From Bacteroidales bacterium (GTDB lineage Bacteria > Bacteroidota > Bacteroidia > Bacteroidales > UBA3824), in assembly GCA_016293845.1 (NCBI GenBank), contig JAEDDH010000015.1:31823-95822 (forward strand): DNA of 64,000 nucleotides, read 5' to 3'. Positions 27,031-36,699 of this stretch are shown in pieces. The notes beneath the pieces are model-generated. The model saw only the letters and a program-made list of their open reading frames with translations. It did not search any database and had not been told where the DNA came from. The translations under genes and the position numbers were made by a program. Every line of letters begins with the position of its first letter. The first letter of the stretch is position 1.

Positions 27031-28188
27031 TCACCTCTCCACATTGATAACCACCATTTCTGGTCGGCAGGTGGTGCGTATCGGAGGTCCCCAGGTGCCG
27101 TAGCCTGACGAAACGTAGTAGTCGGTGTTGGTGCGGCGGTGCTGTCCAAACGAACATTCGTAGATGTCTGAGGTGATGAAGTTTAGCGGCCACAACTGTC
27201 CGTGGTGGGTGTGCCCCGATAGTTGGAGGTCGATGCCTGCTTGCTCGGCTTCTTCTAAGTGGTATGGCTGATGGTCTACATTGATGAGGTAGTTGGAGTG
27301 GTCGATATTTTTAACTATGGTTTCAAACGGTTTGCGCCCAACGCGTTTGCCTGCTGGATAGGGACCCGCAGAACGGTCTTCGCGACCAATAATTGTTACT
27401 CCAAGGGGCAGTTGCGCTGTGGAATCGCGTAGCACCGTTACGCAGTTTTTTTTCATAAATTCGTCGGCAGTGTACACATCGCCAATCCATTCGTGATTGC
27501 CATTAACAGCAAATATACCGTAGCGTGTGTTGATGGTATGGAGTATCGAATCGGCGTGGCTGTAAAGTACTGGCGTGGGGTTGCCGTCAAAAAAGTCGCC
27601 TGCAATTACCACAAAATCAGCATCTTCGGCGTTGATTCGGTTGGCAAGAGTGTTAAAAAACTTGTCGCCGTTTACCTGACCTAAGTGTACATCGCTGATT
27701 AATACAAACTTAAATGGTCGTTCGATATTCTTGTTGGTGTGCAATGTGATTTCGCGGCGTGTGGGGTTGTGGGCGTTGAAATAGCCGATGATGAGGATTA
27801 GTGCGCAGACAATTCCGCCAACTGTGGCAAAAAGTTCTGCCTTGGCATCGCCGGGTTTGTAGCGGAATGTTAGCCATTCTGCCTTGAATGTCAGCGCATT
27901 GATGCCGCGTGCTATGTCTATTACCAAAAATATTAGAAATAGGTAGAGTGTGGCGGCGAGCATCCAATTGCCTGTGGTTACAAAAGGCTGCGACAATACT
28001 AAGTGGTTTCGCTGTAATGCGAATCCTGCGAAAAAACTTGCGCACAACACTATATATAATATACGCACTGCAATTCCCCAACCTGTGTTGGCAAGTGGCA
28101 TAGCGCACCGCATTCGGGTGTAGATGTAAAAACACGCTCCAAAATAGAGCCCTACAAAAAATATCAAAAAGAAAAACATACTACGCAT
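27031..28188 (-). CDS. Membrane-anchored metallophosphoesterase (YaeI-like)
   Basis: A 385-residue protein. The first ~145 residues hold four hydrophobic segments (near 4-20, 36-58, 75-97, 122-142). The calcineurin-like phosphoesterase domain follows, with metal ligands visible in LISDVHLGQVNGD, VVIAGDFFDGN, VNGNHEWIGD and LSGHTHHGQLWP. Related proteins (YaeI, YkuE) act on lipid or sugar phosphates at the membrane; the substrate here is not determined. It starts 13 bases after the peptide transporter stop, so the two are probably cotranscribed from the promoter at 29857. Confidence 0.87.
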   Translation of the reverse strand: MRSMFFFLIFFVGLYFGACFYIYTRMRCAMPLANTGWGIAVRILYIVLCASFFAGFALQRNHLVLSQPFVTTGNWMLAATLYLFLIFLVIDIARGINALTFKAEWLTFRYKPGDAKAELFATVGGIVCALILIIGYFNAHNPTRREITLHTNKNIERPFKFVLISDVHLGQVNGDKFFNTLANRINAEDADFVVIAGDFFDGNPTPVLYSHADSILHTINTRYGIFAVNGNHEWIGDVYTADEFMKKNCVTVLRDSTAQLPLGVTIIGREDRSAGPYPAGKRVGRKPFETIVKNIDHSNYLINVDHQPYHLEEAEQAGIDLQLSGHTHHGQLWPLNFITSDIYECSFGQHRRTNTDYYVSSGYGTWGPPIRTTCRPEMVVINVER

Positions 28189-28201
28189 AATTAATTGATT
28201 A

Positions 28202-29815
28202 CTATTGCACTCCTTTCATCATTTTTTTCAACAGCGGGCAGAGTGCAAAAAGTATTATTGATGCTGCTCCTGCCATTATTGCAAAGAGCATAAAAAATTC
28301 GGTAAGGTTGGTGATTTCAAAACCGAGAAACGCTTTGGTTTCGCCATTGGAACCGGGAAGTAGGGTGGCTAATTTACCTGCCAAAATGTTTGATGCTGCG
28401 TTGCTCATAAACCATACACCCATCAACAATGAAGCAAGACGTGCAGGCGAAAGTTTGTTAACCATCGATAGCCCTATGGGTGAGAGGCTTAACTCGCCAA
28501 TTGTGTGTATAAAGTAAAGAGCAAAAAGCCACCACATCGAGGCTTTTGCGTTGGCATCCAAACCGTGAGTTCCAAATGCAATTACCACATATCCAAGGGC
28601 TAAGAGCATTAAGCCGATAGCCTGTTTTGCTGGTGAAAAAGGTTCTATTTTTTTATTAGCCAAAAACTGCCACAGCATTGCCATAATGGGTGCAAAGCAA
28701 ACCACTACAATTGGGTTGATTGATTGAAACCAAGTTGTGGGCATTTCCCAATCGCCAATGGTGCGGTCGGTGTGTTGGTCGGCAAACAGTGTGAGCGATG
28801 AGCCAGCCTGCTCAAACGCACTCCAAAAGAAGATTACAAACACTGCTATAATATAGATAACTCCGATGCGGCTTTTTTCGTCTTTGGTGAGTCCGCGGTC
28901 GGTGATGATAAATACGGGCAATGCAAGCGAAATTGAGTAGATTGCAGCCGAGATGTAATCGTCGAAACTTTCTGACCCTATTGAGAATAGCACAAACATA
29001 AGCGCTGCTCCAAGAATGCACCCCCAAAGACGTAACGGTGAGTTTTTAACTTCTTCTTTGTCTTGATGGTGCGCAACTGCCTCTTGATGAGCCAGTTCGT
29101 CTTTTGCGTGACGGAGTTCGCTCTGTGCGGGCGGAAGTCCTATTTGTAATCCGTCGGGAGTTTTTAAGTATTTGTCTTTGAATAACCAGAATACGAGAAT
29201 CGAAAGTATCATTGCCACACCGGCGCAGAAAAATCCCCATTTAAAGTTGCCGGGGTTTGTCCAGTTGCCTTCGCCGAGAGATCCGCAGATGAGTGGTGCG
29301 ATGAATGCTCCCACGTTGATACCCATATAGAATATAGTGAATGCCGAGTCTTTGCGGCTGTCGGTTTTTTCGTAAAGGTCGCCCACCATTGTAGAGATAT
29401 TTGGCTTAAAAAATCCGTTGCCCAAGATAAGACAAACAAGACCTGTGAACATCAAAAATAGCGATATTCCGTTGTCGACATTTGGGTCGATTGCTCCGCC
29501 TTCCACCGAAATTGATTTGTTGACAAAGCACGCTGAGGCAAACATAAGAAACTGTCCCACAGCCATTATCAAACCTCCAAAAATTATGGAGCGACGGTTG
29601 CCCCAGTATCTATCGGCAATGTATCCGCCAAGAAGTGGTGTCAAGTAAACAAGTCCGGTGTAAGATCCGTAAATTTCGGATGCTCTTTCGTTGGTAAAAA
29701 ATGCTGCCACAAGGTAAAGCACAAATAATGCTCTCATACCGTAATAACTGAAACGCTCAGCCATTTCGGTAACAAACAAAAGGTAAAGTCCTTTTGGGTG
29801 TCTGTTGTTGCTCAT
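28202..29815 (-). CDS. Proton-dependent oligopeptide transporter (POT/PTR2 family)
   Basis: A 537-residue MFS transporter with about 12-14 membrane helices that imports di- or tripeptides with protons. Family signatures: EMAERFSYYGMRALFVLYLV at the start (the ExxER motif), GLVYLTPLLGGYIADRYWGN, and the PTR2 signature FTIFYMGINVGAFIAPLICG. A charged cytoplasmic loop (about 225-255, rich in His, Gln and Glu) sits between the two halves. Peptide uptake fits an amino-acid-fermenting lifestyle, though that is inference. Confidence 0.92.
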   Translation of the reverse strand: MSNNRHPKGLYLLFVTEMAERFSYYGMRALFVLYLVAAFFTNERASEIYGSYTGLVYLTPLLGGYIADRYWGNRRSIIFGGLIMAVGQFLMFASACFVNKSISVEGGAIDPNVDNGISLFLMFTGLVCLILGNGFFKPNISTMVGDLYEKTDSRKDSAFTIFYMGINVGAFIAPLICGSLGEGNWTNPGNFKWGFFCAGVAMILSILVFWLFKDKYLKTPDGLQIGLPPAQSELRHAKDELAHQEAVAHHQDKEEVKNSPLRLWGCILGAALMFVLFSIGSESFDDYISAAIYSISLALPVFIITDRGLTKDEKSRIGVIYIIAVFVIFFWSAFEQAGSSLTLFADQHTDRTIGDWEMPTTWFQSINPIVVVCFAPIMAMLWQFLANKKIEPFSPAKQAIGLMLLALGYVVIAFGTHGLDANAKASMWWLFALYFIHTIGELSLSPIGLSMVNKLSPARLASLLMGVWFMSNAASNILAGKLATLLPGSNGETKAFLGFEITNLTEFFMLFAIMAGAASIILFALCPLLKKMMKGVQ

Positions 29816-29856
29816 ATTATTGTTTTAAATTTTTTTTAATGTTAATGAAATCGGCG

Positions 29857-29864
29857 CAAAATTA
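29857..29864 (-). promoter_or_regulatory. -7 element for the peptide transporter
   Basis: CAAAATTA reads TAATTTTG on the minus strand, matching TAnnTTTG, 42 bases upstream of the ATG at 29815. Confidence 0.45.
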
Positions 29865-29906
29865 TAAAAATCTTAATTTCTTAATACTGTGTTTCGCTGA
29901 AAAATG

Positions 29907-29914
29907 TACCTTTG
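29907..29914 (+). promoter_or_regulatory. -7 element for the nucleotidyltransferase gene
   Basis: TACCTTTG matches TAnnTTTG and lies 28 bases upstream of the ATG at 29942. Confidence 0.5.
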
Positions 29915-29941
29915 CACTTATTAAATACGTAAAATTTTGAT

Positions 29942-30844
29942 ATGATGAAACCCACTTTATTAGTATTGGCCGCCGGTATGGGAAGCCGTTATGGCGGTTT
30001 GAAACAGATTGACAAACTTGGTCCTTCGGGACAAACTATTCTTCAATATTCGGCTTTTGACGCTGCCCGTGCAGGTTTTGGCAGGGTTGTGTTCGTTATC
30101 CGCCGCGACATCGAAAAAGATTTCAACGAACTTGTATTGCCCAAAGTGCGTCAGCATTTGCCCGCTGAATATGTTTTTCAAGATAAAACCGACCTCCCCG
30201 AAGGCTTTACATTGCCTGCCGACCGCGAAAAACCGTGGGGGACAGGTCACGCCATCCTCGCCGCTCGTAACGCCATCAAAGAGCCGTTTGCAGTTATCAA
30301 CGCCGACGATTTTTATGGTAAGGAGGCTTATCAAACTATCTGCCAATATTTTAGCACTCTAAAAGATGCCGACCAAAATAAATATTGTATGGTGGGTTAT
30401 CCCGTAACCAACACACTTTCAGATTACGGCACAGTATCGCGCGGAGTATGCACCACCAACGCCGAGGGCAATCTTGTTGACGTGGTAGAACGCACCAAAA
30501 TTATCCGCGAAAATGGCAAAATCGTGTTTATCGAAGGTGAAACCAAAACCGAAATTGCTGAATCTTCGCCTGTTTCGATGAACTTCTGGGGTTTCACTCC
30601 GTCGTTTTTCGGCTATTTGCAACGCGATTTTGTATCTTTCTTAAAGGAAAATATTTCAAAACCCAAGGCAGAATTTTTGATTCCCACTGTTGTTGACGGA
30701 TTGATCAAGAGCGGAACTGTTACTTGTAAAGTGCTCACCTGCAATGCTAAATGGTTTGGTGTAACATACAAGGAAGACCGCCCCATTGTGGTTCAAAAAT
30801 TTGCCGACCTTACCAAAGCCGGCGAATATCCCGAGGAGTTTTAA
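29942..30844 (+). CDS. Sugar-phosphate nucleotidyltransferase family protein
   Basis: A 300-residue protein with the nucleotidyltransferase fold. The N-terminal signature LVLAAGMGSRYGGLKQIDKL binds the NTP, WGTGHAILAAR and VINADDFYG supply the base- and metal-binding positions, and VSMNFWGFTP lies in the sugar-binding half. Enzymes of this type attach a nucleoside monophosphate to a sugar phosphate for cell-surface polysaccharides. The exact sugar and nucleotide cannot be told from sequence; the family also has members linked to choline kinases. It meets the convergent PorV/PorQ gene tail to tail with a 4-base overlap. Confidence 0.85.
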   Translation: MMKPTLLVLAAGMGSRYGGLKQIDKLGPSGQTILQYSAFDAARAGFGRVVFVIRRDIEKDFNELVLPKVRQHLPAEYVFQDKTDLPEGFTLPADREKPWGTGHAILAARNAIKEPFAVINADDFYGKEAYQTICQYFSTLKDADQNKYCMVGYPVTNTLSDYGTVSRGVCTTNAEGNLVDVVERTKIIRENGKIVFIEGETKTEIAESSPVSMNFWGFTPSFFGYLQRDFVSFLKENISKPKAEFLIPTVVDGLIKSGTVTCKVLTCNAKWFGVTYKEDRPIVVQKFADLTKAGEYPEEF

Positions 30845-31911
30845 AACCTTGCCCCAAGGGTAAAAACATTGGTTCTGTACTCGTAACTGTTGGTGCTTGC
30901 GTCCATAAAGGCATAGTCGAACGAAAACCTCGAAACCTTTATGCCCGCACCCAACGAGGGTACATAACTGTACGTGCGTGAGATATATAAGTGATTGTTT
31001 TTCATGAAGTCGGATATTCCAAAACGCACAAACGCCATATCCATAAACGAAACTTCTAATCCCGCGCAAGGATTAACGCAGGCAAAATCGCTGCGAATAA
31101 GATAGTTGCGTTTTCCATCAAATGTAATTTCCGAACCAATTTCGCCCATAAAGGCAAACTTGCCCAAATGCAGAGTGTATGCCGCCGACCAAAGAATCGA
31201 CGGTGCGGTTTGCTCTACGCTGTTTTCGGGAATGCTGTTGCCTGTGGCAAGGTAGATGCTGTCAAATTTATCTTTGTTGATATTCCACACGTCGAAAGTG
31301 GTGGTGGCGTCGCGCAAAACTATCCCAGCGGCAAAATCTCGCTTTTTGTACGATGCGGCAAGGTCGATTCCAAATCCGTATGCGCGGGCAAACGAACCTT
31401 CCATTCGGTAAATCAGTTTTACATTTGCCCCTGCCGAGAGTCCCGGGATACGTGCAATTTTTCTGCCCACCGAGAAAAACAATGCGTAATCGGCTGTGGA
31501 AAAATATGTTATGCGCAAATAATCTGGTTCGCCGTTTTGGTCAAACAAATAAATTGTGTTTTGAATATCATCCACTCCAAGCCTCAAAAACGACATTCCT
31601 ACCGACGTGAGCGAATCGGTTTGATAGCATCCTGCGGCAAAATCGTATTGAGCCAAACCACCAAAATAAAAACTATGAGTGGCGCAAATATCCGTTTTGT
31701 AGCCTTTTGGCGCAGAAAGGTTGGCTGGATTCCAATATCCTGCCGCTGCTCCCGATGTAGAAGCCGCCGTGCCTCCGCCCAACGCTTGTTCTCTGCCGCC
31801 CGTGCCGATGTTTAAAAAATCGTTGACGTATTTTGCTACTTGCGCAGACGCTGTTTGTGCCGTTACTATTATTGCTACTATTATAAATAAGATGTACGCT
31901 GTTTTGGCCAT
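30841..31911 (-). CDS. porQ: PorV/PorQ-family outer-membrane protein (type IX secretion)
   Basis: A 356-residue outer-membrane barrel with a signal peptide (1-23, ending ASAQ). It starts with the family signature FLNIGTGGREQALGGGTAAS and AAAGYWNPANLS, then alternates amphipathic strands and ends in a C-terminal strand with terminal Phe (VFTLGARF). PorV and PorQ are FadL-like barrels of the type IX secretion system. The length and the NIGTGGREQALGGG form favour PorQ, but PorV paralogues cannot be excluded. The system is also implied by the sorting-domain protein at 41.9 kb. Confidence 0.75.
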   Translation of the reverse strand: MAKTAYILFIIVAIIVTAQTASAQVAKYVNDFLNIGTGGREQALGGGTAASTSGAAAGYWNPANLSAPKGYKTDICATHSFYFGGLAQYDFAAGCYQTDSLTSVGMSFLRLGVDDIQNTIYLFDQNGEPDYLRITYFSTADYALFFSVGRKIARIPGLSAGANVKLIYRMEGSFARAYGFGIDLAASYKKRDFAAGIVLRDATTTFDVWNINKDKFDSIYLATGNSIPENSVEQTAPSILWSAAYTLHLGKFAFMGEIGSEITFDGKRNYLIRSDFACVNPCAGLEVSFMDMAFVRFGISDFMKNNHLYISRTYSYVPSLGAGIKVSRFSFDYAFMDASTNSYEYRTNVFTLGARF

Positions 31912-31935
31912 CTTCTACTATTATCAATTTTTTTA

Positions 31936-31943
31936 CAAATTTA
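31936..31943 (-). promoter_or_regulatory. -7 element for the PorV/PorQ gene
   Basis: CAAATTTA reads TAAATTTG on the minus strand, matching TAnnTTTG, 25 bases upstream of the ATG at 31911. Confidence 0.45.
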
Positions 31944-31980
31944 GAAAAAAATTTTTTACAATCCTTTTGCAAAATGGTCT

Positions 31981-31988
31981 TATATTTG
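31981..31988 (+). promoter_or_regulatory. -7 element for pssA
   Basis: TATATTTG matches TAnnTTTG and lies 38 bases upstream of the ATG at 32027. Confidence 0.5.
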
Positions 31989-32026
31989 CACGTCGAAAAG
32001 TGAAATTTACATAACAGTAAAAAAAT

Positions 32027-32881
32027 ATGTCGGGAATAATCTCAAAATTGAAATTTGTGCCGAGTATGATCACCTGCACAAGTGCCTTCTGCGGAACAAT
32101 GGCAACAATTTTTGCCTTAGACGGTGAACAAAGCCTTGTTTATGCTTCGTATTTTATTTTGTTGGCAAGCCTCTGTGATTTTAGCGATGGATTTGCGGCT
32201 CGCCTTCTTCATGCTCAGAGCGAACTTGGCAAACAACTTGACTCACTTGCAGATGCAATAAGTTTTGGAATAGCACCAACTGCAATAATGTATGCCCTTT
32301 TGCGTCAGGCTATGCACCTGAGAGGGGCGTTGATATCGTTCGACGGTGTGCAGATTGCAGTGCTTGCCTGCTCAGCCATTATTATTATATGTTCTATCCT
32401 CCGCCTTGCAAAATTCAACATCGACCCTGAACAGAGTTACGGTTTTAAGGGTCTCGCAACACCTGCCAACGCTCTGTTGATTGCGTCTATTCCGCTGATT
32501 CAGGCTATGGAACTCGAAGATTTTTGGCTCTACAACGTTTTAAAAGATTGCATTAGTTCTGCTGTCGACACCAAACTGATGCTTGGATTAATTGGTTTGC
32601 AAGTGTTTGTTTTAGACCGAGTTGCATATCTTCTTCCATTGTGCATCATTTTTGCACTTCTGATGATTACCAATCTGCCAATGTTCTCGCTCAAAATGAA
32701 GAGTTACAAGTATAACAACAACAAGTTGGTTTACAACTTTTTGATTGTTTCTGCATTGTTGCTCATAGTTTTGCAATGGGTTGCAGTGCCGATAATATTT
32801 ATCATGTATGTGATAGTGTCGTTTGTAAGGTGGCTTGTTAACCGCAAAAAAACTGCTACCGTTGAGCCTGTTGAGCATTAA
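32027..32881 (+). CDS. pssA: CDP-diacylglycerol-serine O-phosphatidyltransferase
   Basis: A membrane enzyme of 284 residues that makes phosphatidylserine from CDP-diacylglycerol and serine. The CDP-alcohol phosphotransferase motif is complete: Asp54-Gly55, Ala58-Arg59, Gly68, Asp72 and Asp76, within DFSDGFAARLLHAQSELG. About eight hydrophobic helices follow. The 3' end overlaps the convergent nth gene by 26 bases. The substrate call (serine) follows the usual identity of this family in Bacteroidota; the motif alone would also fit other CDP-alcohol transferases. Confidence 0.87.
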   Translation: MSGIISKLKFVPSMITCTSAFCGTMATIFALDGEQSLVYASYFILLASLCDFSDGFAARLLHAQSELGKQLDSLADAISFGIAPTAIMYALLRQAMHLRGALISFDGVQIAVLACSAIIIICSILRLAKFNIDPEQSYGFKGLATPANALLIASIPLIQAMELEDFWLYNVLKDCISSAVDTKLMLGLIGLQVFVLDRVAYLLPLCIIFALLMITNLPMFSLKMKSYKYNNNKLVYNFLIVSALLLIVLQWVAVPIIFIMYVIVSFVRWLVNRKKTATVEPVEH

Positions 32882-33503
32882 GGTAGTAATGGCAAATCTC
32901 CGTTAGTCCACATTCTTTGCACTTAGGATTTCGAGCCATGCACACATACCGCCCGTGAAGAATGAGCCAATGATGTGCGCGTCCTAAAATGTTATTATCA
33001 AAACCCTCTTCGAGTTGTTTTTCGGCTTGGAGAGGGTTTTTGGCATTTTTGGTGAGGCCTATTCGCGCCGCCACTCTGAATACATGCGTATCTACTGGCA
33101 TCACCTCCGCACCGTAAAGCACCGACGCAACCACATTTGCTGTTTTTCTACCCACTCCGGGGAGAGTTTCAAGTTCTTCAACTGTTGTGGGCAATGTACC
33201 GCCGAATTTTTCTACAATCATCTGGGCTGCGGCAATTATGTCGCGGGTTTTGGAGTTGGGATATGATATTGATTTTGTGTATTTTATTACCTCGTTGAAA
33301 TCAGCCTTTGCCAACGATTCGGCATCTGGGAAACGCTCAAACAGCGCAGGAGTTACCATATTCACCCTCTTGTCGGTGCATTGCGCCGAAAGCCGCACAG
33401 CCACAAGCAATTGAAACGGATTATCATATTTCAATTCGGTTTTGGCATCAGGCATCGCCTTGGTAAAATATTCTGTTATAGATTTAAATAATGATTTGCT
33501 CAT
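32856..33503 (-). CDS. nth: Endonuclease III
   Basis: A base-excision-repair glycosylase and AP lyase for oxidised pyrimidines. The sequence shows LSAQCTDKRVN, the helix-hairpin-helix LPGVGRKTANVV with the catalytic Lys, the catalytic Asp in PVDTHVFRVA, and a C-terminal [4Fe-4S] site spaced C-x6-C-x2-C-x5-C (within CMARNPKCKECGLTEIC). I chose the ATG at 33503 (MSKSLFKSITEYF), which aligns with the usual N-terminus; the ATG at 33524 would add 7 residues. Confidence 0.93.
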   Translation of the reverse strand: MSKSLFKSITEYFTKAMPDAKTELKYDNPFQLLVAVRLSAQCTDKRVNMVTPALFERFPDAESLAKADFNEVIKYTKSISYPNSKTRDIIAAAQMIVEKFGGTLPTTVEELETLPGVGRKTANVVASVLYGAEVMPVDTHVFRVAARIGLTKNAKNPLQAEKQLEEGFDNNILGRAHHWLILHGRYVCMARNPKCKECGLTEICHYYLNAQQAQR

Positions 33504-33578
33504 AGATTCTGTTTTTGCTTGCAAATATGCAGAAAATTTTTTTCCCTTTTATTAATTTTATCCCCTTCGCTAAATTTT

Positions 33579-33610
33579 TTTGCAATTATACGATAGAAAA
33601 CTTATATTTG
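33579..33610 (+). promoter_or_regulatory. Bacteroidota-type promoter for the PD-(D/E)XK nuclease gene
   Basis: TTTG at 33579-33582, a 20-base spacer, then TATATTTG at 33603-33610. It lies inside the longer open frame upstream of the ATG at 33641, which supports that ATG as the start. Confidence 0.7.
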
Positions 33611-33640
33611 CAGTGTTTTATCAACAAAAAACGATACAAT

Positions 33641-34504
33641 ATGCCAAAGTATCTTGACCCGAAGGCGGATTTGACCTTCAAGAAAATATTCGGACAGCAC
33701 AAGCATTTGGTGATGAGCCTTTTGAATGCTTTGTTGCCTTTGCCCGACGGAATGGAAATCAAGTCGGTGGAGTATATGCCTACCGAAAACATCCCCGACA
33801 ATCCGGGCAAGAAATACTCCATAGTGGATGTCTACTGCACCGACAACTACGGCAGACAATTTATCGTGGAGATGCAGTCAGTATGGAACACCGAGTTTTT
33901 TGCCCGCACATTGTTCAACGCCGCCTCGGTGTATACCAAGCAGTTGGAAAAAGGCATGTCGTTCGGCGACTTGAAAGATGTGTACGCGCTCAGCCTTGTA
34001 AACGATAAGAAAGCGTTTGAACAGTACGGCGGCAGCGAGCATATTCAGGAGTATTACTTCTCCAACAAGAGCCACCCCGAAGACGACCGCCGTACCGACA
34101 TATCGATGGTGTTCGTAGTATTGCCCAATTTCAAGCCTCAAAACCGTGCCGTAAAAAAGATGCACGACCTCTGGCTCAAATTCCTCACCGAGATTGACGA
34201 GAACACCATAGATGCCGACCCAGAACTTATTGAAAACGCCGAGACAAAAGAGGCGTTAGATTTGCTGCGAACTTCTGCATTTACAGATGGCGAGATGTTG
34301 GCATACGAAAAATATTGGCTCGATGTAAGCACAGAGAAATCAGCTTTGCAGCGCGAACGCGCCGAAGGCCGTGCTGAAGGCCGTGCCGAAGGTGAGCAAT
34401 CTAAAGCCATCTCCATTGCCCGCAATCTCAAAGCCGCTGGTCTTGATGTCAATTTTATAGCCCAAACCACAGGTCTCACCATTGATGAAATCTCAAAATT
34501 GTAA
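33641..34504 (+). CDS. Rpn/PD-(D/E)XK nuclease family transposase-like protein
   Basis: A 287-residue member of the PD-(D/E)XK family that includes Rpn recombination-promoting nucleases. The N-terminus DPKADLTFKKIFGQHKHLVM is the family hallmark. The nuclease core is in YSIVDVYCTDNYGRQFIVEMQ with the D-x(n)-E-x-Q active site. The C-terminus carries the near-repeat RAEGRAEGRAEGEQ and then a helix-turn-helix-like end (LDVNFIAQTTGLTIDEISKL). Such genes are often multi-copy and mobile in Bacteroidota, but no terminal inverted repeats were seen. The GRAEGRAEG tract could change length by slippage. Confidence 0.85.
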   Translation: MPKYLDPKADLTFKKIFGQHKHLVMSLLNALLPLPDGMEIKSVEYMPTENIPDNPGKKYSIVDVYCTDNYGRQFIVEMQSVWNTEFFARTLFNAASVYTKQLEKGMSFGDLKDVYALSLVNDKKAFEQYGGSEHIQEYYFSNKSHPEDDRRTDISMVFVVLPNFKPQNRAVKKMHDLWLKFLTEIDENTIDADPELIENAETKEALDLLRTSAFTDGEMLAYEKYWLDVSTEKSALQRERAEGRAEGRAEGEQSKAISIARNLKAAGLDVNFIAQTTGLTIDEISKL

Positions 34505-34526
34505 GCACTATGTTGTATTTTCTTAA

Positions 34527-34534
34527 TATCTTTG
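34527..34534 (+). promoter_or_regulatory. -7 element for the 7TM-HD gene
   Basis: TATCTTTG matches TAnnTTTG and lies 28 bases upstream of the ATG at 34562. Confidence 0.5.
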
Positions 34535-34561
34535 CTTTAATTTTACCCGAAAATATTAACG

Positions 34562-36691
34562 ATGAAAAAAAGACAGCGTTCGCTAATTAATACATGGTCA
34601 AGTATTTTTAGAATACTTATTTACGTATTTGCCGTATTAATAATACTTTACGTGCTACCTAAGGAGGGAAAATTTAAATACGAATACCAAAAGGGCAGTC
34701 CGTGGAAACATGAAAACCTTATTGCTCCGTTTGATTTTGCAATCTACAAAAGCGTTGATCAGTTGGAGGATGAAAAAAACACCATCATTGCCGACGCTAT
34801 GCAGTATTTCAACAAAGACAACAAGGTGCAAATTGAAAATATGGAACGTTTTCTCACTACCTACAATTCGTTGATGAAAGAGTATGTGGGACGTACCGAC
34901 ACCATAAACGACACTCTCATAGGCACTAAGGATATTTACCATAATTTTCGCAATACGGTGTATGCCTCGCTAAATTTTGTTTATACCAACGGACTTATTG
35001 AAACTGAGAGTCTTGCCGACGGCACCGACCTCAAAGACCGCGTTATCCTTATTCACGACGGCGACATCACCACCCAAAAACGCTTTTCGGAGGTGTTTAC
35101 CAACAAGGCGGCTTACCTTTATGTAAAGAATAGTATACGAGCTTTTATGTCAGAATCGGCAGGCAAAATGAGCGACACCGAGTTTAAAAATATCGAAAAA
35201 ATTGTTGAAAACCTCAATCCGAATCAATGGCTCGAACAAAACCTCAATTACGACGAATCCACAACCCAGAAGGTTATTAATGAGACAATTAACAATATGT
35301 CACTAACCCGAGGAATTGTGCAGCAAGGTCAACGAATAATTTTTCAGGGTGAGATGGTTGGCGATGAGGAGTTTCGCATACTTGAATCACTCCGCCGCGA
35401 ATATGAGCAAAGCGACCATGGTGCTGGCTACAATTACACATTTCTTGGACAGTCTATTGTGTTTATCCTCTTTTTTGCGCTCATCTATATGTTTTTGAAA
35501 ACTTTCCGCAAGGAAATTTTCTTTCAAACCAAGTATTCGATGCTGGTACTCAGCCTAATAACTTTGGTGATTGTGGGTATTAGCCTTGTGATTCGCTACA
35601 ATTTGTTTAGCATTTGGGCAGTGCCGTTTTTGCTTTTGGCATTGATTATCAAGACATTTTTTGACACACGAACGGCGTTGTTTTTCCACATAATGGCCTG
35701 TATGGCAACGGGTTTTGTAGTGCCCAACTCGTTTGAATATTTTGTAATGCAGTTTGTACCGGGATATATTATGATTATTTCGTTGCAGCAAATCAACCGC
35801 CGCGGATTGGTTTTCCGCACATCGTTTATTTGCTTTGTGATTTACGCTTTGGTGTACTTGAGTTTTGAATTTATGTACAACGGCAATATCGACGGTACCA
35901 ATTGGCGCACAATTATTTATCTCGGTATCAATAGTATGCTGTTGCTTTTGGCTTATCCTGCCATCTATTTGTTTGAAAAAGTTTTTGGACTTTTGAGCGA
36001 TGTTACACTTGTGGAACTTGCCGATAGCAATCGTCCTTTGCTCCGTCGTTTGGCAGAAGAAGCTCCCGGAACTTTTGCACATTGCACCCAAGTGGCAAAT
36101 CTTGCCGAAGCTGCTATTTTTCAAGTAGGCGGTAATCCTCACCTTGCACGCACAGGAGCTCTTTATCACGATATTGGCAAACTTACTGCACCGCTCTATT
36201 TTACTGAAAATCAGGTAACAGGTATTAATCCTCACGATAAACTCGACTATCTAAAAAGTGCCGAAATTATTATAAATCACGTGGTTAAAGGTGTTAATAT
36301 TGCTAAACAATACAAATTGCCCACACAGATAATCGACTTTATCAAAACCCACCACGGCACAACGAAAGCGGGATATTTTTACAAAATGTACAAAAAAGAG
36401 CATCCCGATGAGGACTGCGATGATAAATTTACCTACCCCGGTCCGCGTCCGTTAAACAAAGAAAATGCAATTGTGATGATGGCAGATTCTATCGAAGCTG
36501 CGTCGAAAAGTCTCAAAACTTACGACACCATTGCCATTAGCAACCTTGTAGACAAAATTATTAACGAGCAGATTGCCCAAAAACAGTTCAACAATACCAA
36601 TCTAACGTTTAGAGACATCGACAAGGTAAAGGAACTGTTTAAGGAGAAACTGATAAATATTTATCACGCTCGTATAGAGTATCCTAAATAA
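34562..36691 (+). CDS. 7TM-HD family phosphohydrolase (PgpH-like)
   Basis: A 709-residue membrane protein. TM1 is near 17-36, an extracytoplasmic 7TM-HDED-type domain covers ~40-290, and seven helices lie at ~295-480. A cytoplasmic HD domain follows: HCTQVANLAEAA, LYHDIGKL with the metal-binding His-Asp, INHVVKGVNIAKQY and THHGTTKAGYFY. The layout matches PgpH, which degrades cyclic di-AMP. That substrate is therefore inferred and not proven by sequence. Its gene is monocistronic and converges on apt with an 8-base gap. Confidence 0.88.
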   Translation: MKKRQRSLINTWSSIFRILIYVFAVLIILYVLPKEGKFKYEYQKGSPWKHENLIAPFDFAIYKSVDQLEDEKNTIIADAMQYFNKDNKVQIENMERFLTTYNSLMKEYVGRTDTINDTLIGTKDIYHNFRNTVYASLNFVYTNGLIETESLADGTDLKDRVILIHDGDITTQKRFSEVFTNKAAYLYVKNSIRAFMSESAGKMSDTEFKNIEKIVENLNPNQWLEQNLNYDESTTQKVINETINNMSLTRGIVQQGQRIIFQGEMVGDEEFRILESLRREYEQSDHGAGYNYTFLGQSIVFILFFALIYMFLKTFRKEIFFQTKYSMLVLSLITLVIVGISLVIRYNLFSIWAVPFLLLALIIKTFFDTRTALFFHIMACMATGFVVPNSFEYFVMQFVPGYIMIISLQQINRRGLVFRTSFICFVIYALVYLSFEFMYNGNIDGTNWRTIIYLGINSMLLLLAYPAIYLFEKVFGLLSDVTLVELADSNRPLLRRLAEEAPGTFAHCTQVANLAEAAIFQVGGNPHLARTGALYHDIGKLTAPLYFTENQVTGINPHDKLDYLKSAEIIINHVVKGVNIAKQYKLPTQIIDFIKTHHGTTKAGYFYKMYKKEHPDEDCDDKFTYPGPRPLNKENAIVMMADSIEAASKSLKTYDTIAISNLVDKIINEQIAQKQFNNTNLTFRDIDKVKELFKEKLINIYHARIEYPK

Positions 36692-36699
36692 ACGTGTGT

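Noticed and set aside
34350..34410. Repeated GRAEGRAEG coding as a mobile-element terminus
   Set aside because: It is a common feature of this nuclease family; no inverted repeats or target-site duplication were visible.
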